Positions 51,103-57,939 of a stretch of 57,939 bases of DNA are shown piece by piece. The DNA is from an uncultured Bacteroidales bacterium (GTDB lineage: Bacteria > Bacteroidota > Bacteroidia > Bacteroidales > ML635J-15). Location of the stretch: the NCBI GenBank assembly GCA_937982115.1, contig CALJNE010000049.1, positions 1 through 57,939 of the forward strand, read 5' to 3'. The notes beneath the pieces were generated by a model that searched no databases, had not been told where the DNA came from, and was given only the letters and a program-made list of their open reading frames with translations. The position numbers and the translations under genes were made by a program. Numbering within the stretch: the first letter of the stretch is position 1; every line of letters starts with the position of its first letter.

Positions 51103-51722
51103 AAGATTTTAGTTTGAAGACTATTTTAAATTACTTAAATTATTGTTTCCATCCTTTGCTAATGACCAGCTTTGCTGTGTATATTTTATTTAACTCAGGC
51201 TATTATCTAAGTCAAATTAATTCGGATATTCGCATGATAATATACTCTATATTTTTTATTTCAACTTGTATTATTCCCTTATTATTCATTCCTATTTTAT
51301 ATTATTTTGGTTTGATAAGTTCATTTTTAAATCCGGTAAAATCTGATAAAATTATAATTCTTTTCACTACTTCACTAATATATTCGCTTTCATACTACTT
51401 TATGAGCAGAATATCAATGCCTCCGATTTTAATCAATATAATTCTGTCGGCAGTCATACTCAATGTTATTTCATTATTAATTTATTTTTTCAAAGATTTT
51501 AGTTTATATACAATGGGTTGGGGAGCAATGTTGGGGTATGTGGTTTTCCTTGCAGGAATTAAAGCTCTTACAGTATTAAATATCGGCATTGTTGTGATTT
51601 TTTTTGCTGGCTTAACCGGAACTCTTCGACTTTATCTTAATAGGAACAGTCCTGAAGATGTGTATGTTGGTTATTTAATAGGTTTTGTAGTTTTTTATTT
51701 AAGTAATTTGCTGTTAACATGA
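51099..51722 (+). CDS. PAP2-like membrane protein, probably without phosphatase activity
   Basis: A 207-residue protein with about six membrane helices. The last part (TGTLRLYLNRNSPEDVYVGYLIG) matches the shape of the third PAP2 motif (SRxxxxxHxxxD with the following G..IG). However, the motif's His is replaced by Asn, and no PSGH-type second motif is visible where GWGAMLGYVVF stands. It therefore looks like a PAP2-fold protein that has lost catalysis. It overlaps rpoN by four bases and the following DUF4834 gene by four bases. This rpoN neighbour is familiar from Bacteroidota, but its role is unknown. Confidence 0.7.
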   Translation: MKDFSLKTILNYLNYCFHPLLMTSFAVYILFNSGYYLSQINSDIRMIIYSIFFISTCIIPLLFIPILYYFGLISSFLNPVKSDKIIILFTTSLIYSLSYYFMSRISMPPILINIILSAVILNVISLLIYFFKDFSLYTMGWGAMLGYVVFLAGIKALTVLNIGIVVIFFAGLTGTLRLYLNRNSPEDVYVGYLIGFVVFYLSNLLLT

Positions 51723-51988
51723 AGACCATTCTGATTTTTTTAATTTCTTTACTGATAGTATATTTTTTGTTTCATCTGTTTTTCAGATATATTCTTCCAT
51801 GGTTGCTGAAACGTTGGATAAAATCATTAATGAAAAAGCCTCAAGACACTTCAATTTATGATAAAATAAAAAGGGAAGGTGAAATAACTGTTGATTATAT
51901 TACATCAGAAAATGATTCCGGATCTGATTTTAAAGATTCCGGTGAGTATGTTGATTTTGAAGAAATTGACAAAAAAGAAAAAACATAA
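51719..51988 (+). CDS. DUF4834-like small membrane protein
   Basis: An 89-residue protein with one N-terminal helix (ILIFLISLLIVYFLFHLFF) followed by RYILPWLLKRWIKSLMKK and an acidic, probably disordered tail with SGEYVDFEEIDKK. The layout of one helix, a basic amphipathic stretch and a short YVDFEEI-like end fits the Bacteroidota family DUF4834. Function unknown. It overlaps the PAP2-like gene by four bases and lies 2 bases before the FkbM-type gene. Confidence 0.7.
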   Translation: MKTILIFLISLLIVYFLFHLFFRYILPWLLKRWIKSLMKKPQDTSIYDKIKREGEITVDYITSENDSGSDFKDSGEYVDFEEIDKKEKT

Positions 51989-51990
51989 TA

Positions 51991-52731
51991 ATGAAATATT
52001 TACGAAAAATATTGTTTAAAATTTTTGGGATTAAATTATATCTTCGACTAGTTTCAAATTTGTATTTAAAGATGGTAAATCTTGGTTTTTTTAAAAATCA
52101 ACATGCGGAGATACATTATTTGAAATCAATAATAAAACCCGGATTTGCCTGTATTGACATTGGTGCGAATCTGGGATATTACAGTTATTTTATGGCTAAG
52201 TATTGCGGTAAACAAGGACAGGTATATGCGGTTGAACCAGTTGGTCTGTTTACTGAAATCCTAAAAAAAAACACATCTAAATTCAAGAATATTACAATTT
52301 ATCCTTATGCCCTTGGAGCAGAGAATTGTATTGTGAAAATGGCAATACCATTTATTGATGGAGTGCTTCATCATGGAATGACTAAAATTTCTAAAACCGA
52401 AAACTCGGGAAAAATTATTTATTTTGAAGCAGAAATGTGTGTTCCTGATAAACTATTTTCCGACCTCGAAAGGCTTGATTTTTTAAAAATTGATGTAGAG
52501 GGATATGAAAATATTGTGCTGACCAATATGAAAAATATTCTACAAAAATTTTATCCTTTGATTCAATGTGAATTAAGTGGCGAACTAAATCGGCGAAGTA
52601 CAGTTAATTTTCTTAAATCACTTGGATTTAAGCCATTTATTTTAAAGAATCAAGAACTTGTTCCAATAGCCCCCGAAGAAATTGCTTTATGGGAAAAGGA
52701 TTTTTATTTTCTTTATAACGGATTTAGTTAA
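51991..52731 (+). CDS. FkbM-family SAM-dependent methyltransferase
   Basis: A 246-residue class I methyltransferase. The SAM-binding motif I is FACIDIGANLGYYSYFMAKYC near residue 50, motif II is GQVYAVEPVGLFTEIL, and the FkbM signature is LDFLKIDVEGYENIVLTNM near residue 165. Members O-methylate sugars, polyketides or other small molecules; the substrate here is unknown. It is the last gene of the rpoN operon, which ends in a weak hairpin at 52737-52759. Confidence 0.85.
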   Translation: MKYLRKILFKIFGIKLYLRLVSNLYLKMVNLGFFKNQHAEIHYLKSIIKPGFACIDIGANLGYYSYFMAKYCGKQGQVYAVEPVGLFTEILKKNTSKFKNITIYPYALGAENCIVKMAIPFIDGVLHHGMTKISKTENSGKIIYFEAEMCVPDKLFSDLERLDFLKIDVEGYENIVLTNMKNILQKFYPLIQCELSGELNRRSTVNFLKSLGFKPFILKNQELVPIAPEEIALWEKDFYFLYNGFS

Positions 52732-52736
52732 ACTCA

Positions 52737-52759
52737 AAAGTCAGTTCAAAATGACCTTT
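52737..52759 (+). terminator. weak hairpin after the rpoN operon
   Basis: AAAGTCA pairs with TGACCTTT (one bulged C) across an eight-base loop, five bases after the FkbM-type stop. No clear U-run follows, so termination is doubtful. Confidence 0.3.
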
Positions 52760-52859
52760 CTGAAAGTTTATATTGCAGTATTTAATTTGTTAGATAGACT
52801 TAAAATCTGATAATTAAAAACTTAAATTAAAAATATAGGTATTTTTTAATAAATTTTAT

Positions 52860-52867
52860 TATTTTTG
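52860..52867 (+). promoter_or_regulatory. -7 promoter element of the EF-G-like gene
   Basis: TATTTTTG, exact TAnnTTTG match, 52 bases before the ATG at 52920, leaving a leader of about 47 bases. Confidence 0.6.
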
Positions 52868-52919
52868 TCCCCCTGAAAATAAAATTAGTACTAATATAAT
52901 TAAAAACTGAAAGCGTAAT

Positions 52920-55070
52920 ATGAAAACTTATCAAACTAATCAGATCAGAAATATCACGTTGGCGGGTAATTCCGGATCCGGGAAAACGACTTTGGCTGAA
53001 AGCATGTTATTTGTTGGCGGTGTTATCAATAGAAAAGGAGATGTTAACAGTAAAAATACCGTTTCGGATTATCGTCCGATTGAACAGGAAAACGGTTTGT
53101 CTCTTTTTTCATCAATACTTTACACTGAAATAGCAAATACAAAAATCAATATTATAGATAATCCGGGAATGGATGATTTTATTGGTGGATTATATTCCTC
53201 ATTATTCCCAAGCGATATAGCAGTAATGCTTATAAACTCAACCAATGGCATCGAAGTAGGTACAGAAATTCACAATCGTTACCTCGAAAATGCCGAAAAA
53301 CCAATGATTATTGTTTTAAATCATCTGGATCACGAAAAAACAAATTTTGAAAAAACTGTTCTGGAGATTAAGGAATTATTTGGGGGTAATGCTGTTTTGG
53401 CACAGTTCCCGGTAAATCCCGGTGTTGGTTTTGACTCAATAATTGATGTTATTACCAACAAAATGTACACTATTAAAGGAAATGAAATTGTAGTTTCTGA
53501 AATACCGGCTCAATATGCCGACGAAGCTGAAGAAGTAAAAACAGCTTTGATAGAAAAAGCAGCAGAAGCCGACGAATCTTTAATGGAATTATTCTTCGAA
53601 AATGATACTCTCACCGAAGAAGAAATGATGAGAGGTATCGCTGCCGGGTTACCACAAAGAGGAATTTTCCCTATTTTCTGTATTAATGCAAAAAATGATT
53701 TAGGAGTAAAGAGATTGTTGGAATTTATTGCTAATGTTGCTCCGTCGCCGGATAAATTTCCTGCTCCTAAAAATACTCAAGGCGAAGAAATTATTTGCGA
53801 TGCAAACGGTAAGCCCGTAATTTTCCTTTTCAAAACTTCTATCGAAGAGCACATTGGTGAAATTTCATATTTCAAGGTTTTAAGTGGTACGCTAAATGAA
53901 AGCATTGACTTATATAACCCCAAAAATAATACTAAAGAACGTTTAGCGTCTTTGTTTGTTTGTGCAGGAAAAAACAGAACAAAAGTTGAAAAATTATTTG
54001 CCGGAGATATCGGAGCAACAGTAAAACTTAAAAGCTCAAAAACCGGTCATACTTTAGTAGCTCCGGGTATGGATATGGAAATGCCCGCAATTAAGTATCC
54101 GAATCCGAAACATCGTGTTGCAGTTAAACCATTAAGCGAAGGTGATGAAGAAAAATTAGGAGAAGCTCTCGGTAAAATGCGTGACGAAGATTCAACTATT
54201 ATTTTCGAATATTCAAAAGAATTGCGTCAGCTTATTGTTCAAGGTCAGGGAGAATATCATCTTAATATTTTAAAATGGCATCTCGAAAATCAATTTAAAA
54301 TCGCTGTTGAATTTTTAAAACCACGTATTCCTTACCGTGAAACTATTACAAAAGTTGCTTATGCTGATTATCGTCATAAAAAGCAATCCGGAGGAGCAGG
54401 TCAGTTTGGTGAAGTTCACTTGATTATTGAACCTTATGTAGAAGGTGCTCCTGATCCAACCGCATATAAAATTGACGGTAAAGAATTTAAAATTTCTGTT
54501 AGAGGAAAAGAAACTTACGATCTCGAATGGGGCGGAAAACTTGAATATTATAACTGTATAGTTGGTGGTGCTATTGATGCAAGATTCTTGCCTGCTATTT
54601 TAAAAGGTATAATGGAAAAAATGGAAGTTGCTCCGCTAACCGGTTCTTATGCCCGTGATATTAGAGTTTGTGTTGTTGACGGTAAAATGCACCCGGTGGA
54701 TTCTAACGAAATTTCATTTAAACTTGCAGGTCGTAACGCTTTCAGTTTAGCTTTCAAAAAAGCTAATCCAAAGATTATGGAACCAATTTATAATCTCGAA
54801 GTTCTTGTTCCAAGCGACAGAATGGGAGATGTAATGAGCGACTTGCAAGGCCGTCGTGCTTTGGTAATGGGTATGAGCAGTCAAAAAGGTTACGAAAAAA
54901 TTATGGCAAGAATTCCTTTAGCTGAATTGACTAATTACTCTACTGCATTAAGATCACTTTCAGGTGGTAGAGCTACTTATGAAATTACATTCCATGAATA
55001 TCAACAAGTTCCACCAGATGTTCAGGAACAATTACTAAAAGAATACGAAGCTCAACAAGACGAAGAATAA
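52920..55070 (+). CDS. fusA: elongation factor G paralog (EF-G2-like) with altered GTPase motifs
   Basis: A 716-residue five-domain translation factor. The G domain has an acceptable P-loop (AGNSGSGKTT, residues 15-24). Three other signatures deviate: the switch I RGIT is NGLS (58-61), DTPGH is DNPGM (80-84, losing the catalytic His), and NKxD is NHLD (134-137). Domain II (GEISYFKVLSGTL), domain III (KPLSEGDEEKLGEALGKM), domain IV (KKQSGGAGQFGEVHLI) and domain V (LEVLVPSDRMGDVMSDLQGRR) are intact. Bacteroides has such an EF-G2 paralog, reported to promote translocation without GTP hydrolysis; this protein may belong to that group. Transcribed alone and ended by a strong terminator. Confidence 0.9.
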   Translation: MKTYQTNQIRNITLAGNSGSGKTTLAESMLFVGGVINRKGDVNSKNTVSDYRPIEQENGLSLFSSILYTEIANTKINIIDNPGMDDFIGGLYSSLFPSDIAVMLINSTNGIEVGTEIHNRYLENAEKPMIIVLNHLDHEKTNFEKTVLEIKELFGGNAVLAQFPVNPGVGFDSIIDVITNKMYTIKGNEIVVSEIPAQYADEAEEVKTALIEKAAEADESLMELFFENDTLTEEEMMRGIAAGLPQRGIFPIFCINAKNDLGVKRLLEFIANVAPSPDKFPAPKNTQGEEIICDANGKPVIFLFKTSIEEHIGEISYFKVLSGTLNESIDLYNPKNNTKERLASLFVCAGKNRTKVEKLFAGDIGATVKLKSSKTGHTLVAPGMDMEMPAIKYPNPKHRVAVKPLSEGDEEKLGEALGKMRDEDSTIIFEYSKELRQLIVQGQGEYHLNILKWHLENQFKIAVEFLKPRIPYRETITKVAYADYRHKKQSGGAGQFGEVHLIIEPYVEGAPDPTAYKIDGKEFKISVRGKETYDLEWGGKLEYYNCIVGGAIDARFLPAILKGIMEKMEVAPLTGSYARDIRVCVVDGKMHPVDSNEISFKLAGRNAFSLAFKKANPKIMEPIYNLEVLVPSDRMGDVMSDLQGRRALVMGMSSQKGYEKIMARIPLAELTNYSTALRSLSGGRATYEITFHEYQQVPPDVQEQLLKEYEAQQDEE

Positions 55071-55079
55071 TAAAAAAAG

Positions 55080-55105
55080 GCGGGAAGTTTTCCCGCTTTT
55101 TTTTG
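55080..55105 (+). terminator. rho-independent terminator of the EF-G-like gene
   Basis: A 7-bp GC-rich stem GCGGGAA/TTCCCGC with a 3-base loop, followed by an eight-T run. It starts 9 bases after the stop. Confidence 0.9.
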
Positions 55106-55114
55106 CTAAATTAA

Positions 55115-55142
55115 AAAGGGCGGCTTTTAGCTGCCACCCTTT
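55115..55142 (-). terminator. rho-independent terminator of the CHU_C anti-sigma operon
   Basis: Outer stem AAAGGG/CCCTTT with an inner GGC/GCC. On the minus strand it is followed by a run of T. It lies 22 bases after the stop of the anti-sigma-like gene. Together with the 55080 hairpin it separates two convergent genes. Confidence 0.75.
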
Positions 55143-55164
55143 ACTGACACAATTAAATGAGCAA

Positions 55165-56781
55165 TCAGTTTCTTACAAGCTGCAGGGCCCCTTTTTGCTC
55201 AATTTTCACACTATATTTATCCTCTCCTCTTATGATGTAATAATATAATCCTTCGCTGGCTTCGTTTATCCCGCTTACTTTCCCGTCCCAACCATTATTT
55301 ATGTCATTATTTGTCCAGACAATTTCTCCAAAACGGTTCATTATTATAATACTGTAATTGAAAATTTCTCCGTCATAAAAAACTTTAAATTCATCACCAA
55401 TTCCATCACCGTTCGGAGTGAATATATTAGGCACTTTTAATGTATTACTTGATATTAAAATATCAATAGAATAAGATGAACTGCACTTTGTCCCTTTCAC
55501 TATTGCCAGCAACTCAACGGTATATTTTCCGTCGTTTAAAAACTCAAACTCAAAATTATCATCTTCACTTACATTTTGTCCATTGATTTTCCAGATAAAC
55601 TGTAGTTCGTCTTTCTTTTCGTAACCGGAGTCATCGAGTTTTGAGTAATTTCTGAAGAAATATTTTTTATTGTTTAATAAATCCTTTTCTGCAATGAAGA
55701 ATGGGTTAATGTAAAGACTGTCTTTAATTAATATTGTGTCGTGTAGGTAGCAATTATTGGCATAATTAACTTTCAGTGTGTAAATTCCGGAATTCAAATT
55801 ACTGAAGATACCTGTTCTTGATTCATATTCATTGTTTAATACGAAATTCTTAATTTGAGTAGAATTTTCTGCTGTAATAATTAATTTTCCGTTTGAACTT
55901 GAACAGAAATTCGGACTCGTTACTTTTTTCAACTTTGGTTTTTTTACCACTTCGATTTCTTTTATAATAGTGTTGTTACAAACTAAATTAGTAGAGGTGA
56001 TTTTTACTTGTTTTGTTCCCGGATTGTGGAAGTTATACAATTTATAATTTGAATTATCGGTTTGTTTGAGGCTGTAGTCGTCTCCAAAAACTGTGAAACT
56101 TTGTGTTCCTTTTCCGGTAATTTTTAGGCTAACTTCCTGACCTTCACAAATTTTATCCTGCGATAAACTTACATTAAATTCAGGGATTTCGTTAAATCTG
56201 ATTATTACTGTATCTCGATAAACAATCTCGGAATCTGTTTTTTGATAGATAACTTTGTAATTGCCGAATTTTTCTGCTTTGAAGTTTAACTTGTTGTTGC
56301 CGGATGTAAAATAAATGCCTTCCGGAATTATCAGGTAATCAATCTTGTCATTATAGTTAATGCTAATTTCTTTACCGCAGATAAGAGTGTCATTGATGTT
56401 AAAAACATTAGCTTTCGCAAAAACGATATTTTTATTTTGTTTTTCTGGCTTAGGCGTTACTATAGGTTTGGGATCTTCAATTTTCTGAATTGGGTTATTG
56501 TTTTTTACGAAATTATTCTCTTGGGGATAATTATTTTCAGATTTGTTCTGGCTTTCAATGATTACCGGGTTTATTTCTTCAATCGCTTTTTCTGGTAATA
56601 GGAAGTAAACAGCAATAGGAATAATTGTGAGAGCTGCAATGAAATAGTACTTATTGAGATTTAAAAATTCCCAAAAAGTTTTACGCGGATAATTTTTTCT
56701 GATATTCTCAAAAACCTGTTCAGATGGAATATCAGTGTAATTTTCCAGTTTTTGTTTTAATATGTTATCAAAATCACTCAT
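55165..56781 (-). CDS. membrane-anchored anti-sigma-like protein ending in a T9SS CHU_C sorting domain
   Basis: A 538-residue protein. Residues 2-30 carry the same spaced motif as the barrel-ended protein at 5643-7238 (FDNILKQKLENY, then IPSEQVFENI), interpreted as a sigma-binding segment. One membrane helix lies at about 45-62 (YYFIAALTIIPIAVYFLL), preceded by Lys/Arg (N-in). There is no cleavable signal. A Pro/Lys/Asn-rich linker leads to Ig/PKD-like beta domains (about 135-440) with several Cys. The last ~90 residues are a gliding-motility-type CHU_C domain (LKVPNIFTPNGDGIGDEFKV, IIMNRFGEIVW, NGWDGK, GLYYYIIRG), a T9SS signal. It overlaps the upstream sigma gene by four bases. Anti-sigma function is inferred. 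Confidence 0.82.
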   Translation of the reverse strand: MSDFDNILKQKLENYTDIPSEQVFENIRKNYPRKTFWEFLNLNKYYFIAALTIIPIAVYFLLPEKAIEEINPVIIESQNKSENNYPQENNFVKNNNPIQKIEDPKPIVTPKPEKQNKNIVFAKANVFNINDTLICGKEISINYNDKIDYLIIPEGIYFTSGNNKLNFKAEKFGNYKVIYQKTDSEIVYRDTVIIRFNEIPEFNVSLSQDKICEGQEVSLKITGKGTQSFTVFGDDYSLKQTDNSNYKLYNFHNPGTKQVKITSTNLVCNNTIIKEIEVVKKPKLKKVTSPNFCSSSNGKLIITAENSTQIKNFVLNNEYESRTGIFSNLNSGIYTLKVNYANNCYLHDTILIKDSLYINPFFIAEKDLLNNKKYFFRNYSKLDDSGYEKKDELQFIWKINGQNVSEDDNFEFEFLNDGKYTVELLAIVKGTKCSSSYSIDILISSNTLKVPNIFTPNGDGIGDEFKVFYDGEIFNYSIIIMNRFGEIVWTNNDINNGWDGKVSGINEASEGLYYYIIRGEDKYSVKIEQKGALQLVRN

Positions 56782-57311
56782 TTGAATCTTTCATTAATCA
56801 TTTTAATCAATGCTTCTCTTGCCTTTTTTAATTGTGTGCGGCAAGTAACCTCATTGATATTTAACATTTCGGCGATTTCGGCATGTTTATAACCTTCCAC
56901 CACATACAAATTGAAAACTGTTCTGTAACCAACGGGTAACAGTTTTACCAGTTTTAAAATTTCTTCGGCACTTAATTCTTCGATAACGCTATTGTTTATA
57001 TTCAGGTTTTCGTGCATAACATCATCCATATTATCAAAATCAAATTTCCTTTTTGATTTTATGTAGTTAATAGCGTTATTTACTGTTAATCGCCTTATCC
57101 AACCTTCAAAAGAACCTTTAAATTCATATTCAGTAATCTTTTCAAGAATTTTTATAAAACAATCTTGTAAAAGATCTTCTGCTTCTTGTCTGTCTTTTGT
57201 ATATCTTAAACATATACCGAAAATGACTGGAGAGTATAATTTGTACAATTCATCAAAAGCCTTATGAGACTTTTTCTGACATTGTTTTATTAACTTCTCG
57301 TTATCAATCAT
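56778..57311 (-). CDS. ECF-type RNA polymerase sigma factor
   Basis: A 177-residue two-domain sigma factor. Sigma2 is ELYKLYSPVIFGICLRYTKD, QEAEDLLQDCFIKILEKI and GSFEGWIRRLTVNNAINYI. Sigma4 is LLPVGYRTVFNLYVVEGYKH followed by AEIAEMLNINEVTCRTQLKKA. It aligns in register with the sigma factor at 7231-7788, so the two are paralogs. Its stop overlaps the start of the CHU_C anti-sigma-like gene (ATGA), implying fixed stoichiometry. It has the same CAAC-N18-GTCT element upstream as its paralog, and no TAnnTTTG box. Confidence 0.93.
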   Translation of the reverse strand: MIDNEKLIKQCQKKSHKAFDELYKLYSPVIFGICLRYTKDRQEAEDLLQDCFIKILEKITEYEFKGSFEGWIRRLTVNNAINYIKSKRKFDFDNMDDVMHENLNINNSVIEELSAEEILKLVKLLPVGYRTVFNLYVVEGYKHAEIAEMLNINEVTCRTQLKKAREALIKMINERFK

Positions 57312-57323
57312 TTTTCTGTATTA

Positions 57324-57349
57324 AGACAATCGGGAAAATAAAAATGTTG
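57324..57349 (-). promoter_or_regulatory. candidate ECF-type autoregulated promoter (second copy)
   Basis: On the minus strand the element is CAAC, one base, TTTTT, twelve bases, GTCT, ending 12 bases before the sigma ATG. Element order and spacing are the same as at 7806-7831, although the intervening bases differ. It lies in the 48-base gap after the CHU_C gene at 57360. Confidence 0.6.
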
Positions 57350-57359
57350 TTTCGGAAAA

Positions 57360-57939
57360 TTAATTTTCTCGCATTAAATGTAAAACTCCTTGTATATTAT
57401 ATTCTTTATCATCCCAACCTGTGGCTTTGATAATGTAATAATAAACTCCTGGAGCTGCTTTAGTTCCGCCTTCGAGGTTACCATCCCAGCCGGCTTCGTA
57501 ATCCTGCCAGTTTTCCCAGGTATAAACAACTCTACCGTAACGATTTACGATTTGTCCTTTGAAGGTTTTTAAAGTTCTTGCCTTAACCTGGAAAAAATCA
57601 TTTATGCCGTCGCCGTTCGGAGAGAAAATATTTGGTATTTCTAACATACTTTCATCGTCAACTTGAATGCATGCTTCGAGTCGAGCAGTATCTCTACATT
57701 CGGGTAAGTCTCTATTCATTACTATTAGGAATGGTTCATAACATCCTGATTTGGTATAGGTGTGTTCAACCATCGGGTCGCAGTTTTTGAGTTTAGTACC
57801 ATCCCCGAAGTTCCATTCACAGCGTTTACGAACATCATCGTAAATTGAATTATTAAGGAATGTAACAACAGCATTTGGTGCAACAAGGTTTTCGAGATCA
57901 ACAGAGGCTGCAACTTCCATTTGTGCATCAATCATGCCT
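57360..57939 (-). CDS. C-terminal part of a PKD/CHU_C surface protein (5' end outside window)
   Basis: The frame is open to the window edge, so the gene starts outside; the ATG at 57935 is probably internal. The visible ~192 residues hold a PKD-like domain (CEWNFGDGTKLKNCDPMVEH, SGCYEPFLIVMNRD). A CHU_C gliding-associated C-terminal domain follows (LEIPNIFSPNGDGINDFFQV, GQIVNRYGRVVYTW, AGWDGN, GVYYYIIKATGWDD, GVLHLMREN). It should be secreted by T9SS and belong to the adhesin-like PKD family. It lies on the same strand, 48 bases before the ECF sigma gene, whose partner ends in the same kind of domain. Confidence 0.88.
   Translation of the reverse strand, partial: GMIDAQMEVAASVDLENLVAPNAVVTFLNNSIYDDVRKRCEWNFGDGTKLKNCDPMVEHTYTKSGCYEPFLIVMNRDLPECRDTARLEACIQVDDESMLEIPNIFSPNGDGINDFFQVKARTLKTFKGQIVNRYGRVVYTWENWQDYEAGWDGNLEGGTKAAPGVYYYIIKATGWDDKEYNIQGVLHLMREN

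Noticed and set aside
1-57939. tRNA, rRNA, CRISPR, insertion sequence or prophage
   Set aside because: No T-loop/anticodon-arm pattern, regular repeat-spacer series, transposase, integrase or phage structural gene was seen on either strand.

Overview
The window is a 57.9 kb piece of a low-GC chromosome from a member of the Bacteroidota, probably an uncultivated Bacteroidales/Marinilabiliales- or Flavobacteria-like lineage. Four things point there. (i) Several secreted proteins end in type IX secretion system (T9SS) sorting domains: three of type A and two of the gliding-associated CHU_C type. (ii) Promoters carry the Bacteroidota -7 element TAnnTTTG, and start codons lack clear Shine-Dalgarno sequences. 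(iii) There are family-typical genes such as a DUF4834 protein, PCMD proteins, a 591-residue acyl-CoA dehydrogenase and an EF-G paralog with an altered G domain. (iv) Gene pairs such as ftsK-lolA and a fused exonuclease/GIY-YIG protein are familiar from this phylum. No tRNA, rRNA, CRISPR array, insertion sequence or prophage was recognised.

Layout, left to right. 0-1 kb: end of an outer-membrane barrel gene and a gene-poor stretch. 1-3.8 kb: polA. 3.9-7.8 kb: a three-gene operon of an ECF sigma factor, a membrane-spanning anti-sigma-like protein ending in an outer-membrane barrel, and a T9SS-secreted PKD protein. 7.9-12.1 kb: rpsP-rimM, a polysaccharide flippase and a Na+/solute symporter. 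12.2-16.5 kb (+): three enzymes of the UDP-GlcNAc3NAcA sugar pathway (WbpD, WbpB, WbpA), then the Fe-S proteins Mrp/ApbC and Nfu. 16.5-18.8 kb: an operon of a barrel protein and two PCMD-type surface proteins. 18.9-22.7 kb: rluB-rbfA-lolC/E-like-adk, with adk a tandem double gene. 22.9-27.2 kb: an AlbA_2/Schlafen-like protein, a metallo-beta-lactamase-fold hydrolase, an LpxL-type acyltransferase and two NlpC/P60 peptidases. 27.2-31 kb: a T9SS subtilase, xseA and a barrel. 31.1-34.9 kb: an octaheme cytochrome c and an outer-membrane porin. 35-41 kb: acyl-CoA dehydrogenase, rsmE, an OmpA-type lipoprotein, ornithine carbamoyltransferase and carbamate kinase. 41.2-55 kb: a DUF4412-like protein, ftsK, lolA, rlmI, a zinc-ribbon protein, exonuclease/GIY-YIG, asnS, rpoN with three downstream genes, and an EF-G paralog. 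55-57.9 kb: a second ECF sigma operon whose partner protein ends in a T9SS CHU_C domain, preceded by another CHU_C protein cut by the window edge.

The most striking result is the pair of ECF sigma / envelope-spanning anti-sigma operons at the two ends. Their sigma factors are paralogous. Their partner proteins share a 24-residue N-terminal motif with identical spacing, present twice in one and once in the other. The two operons also share an upstream CAAC-N-TTTTT-N12-GTCT element with identical spacing. One partner ends in an outer-membrane barrel, like the dual membrane-spanning anti-sigma (Dma) proteins of Bacteroides. The other ends in a T9SS sorting domain, which suggests an anti-sigma factor tethered to, and perhaps reading out, type IX secretion. 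I know of no description of that second arrangement.

Other points of note are the double adenylate kinase with a degenerate second half, the EF-G paralog lacking catalytic G-domain residues, the cytochrome-porin pair, and a set of TAnnTTTG boxes that fix several start codons and imply very short or absent 5' leaders.
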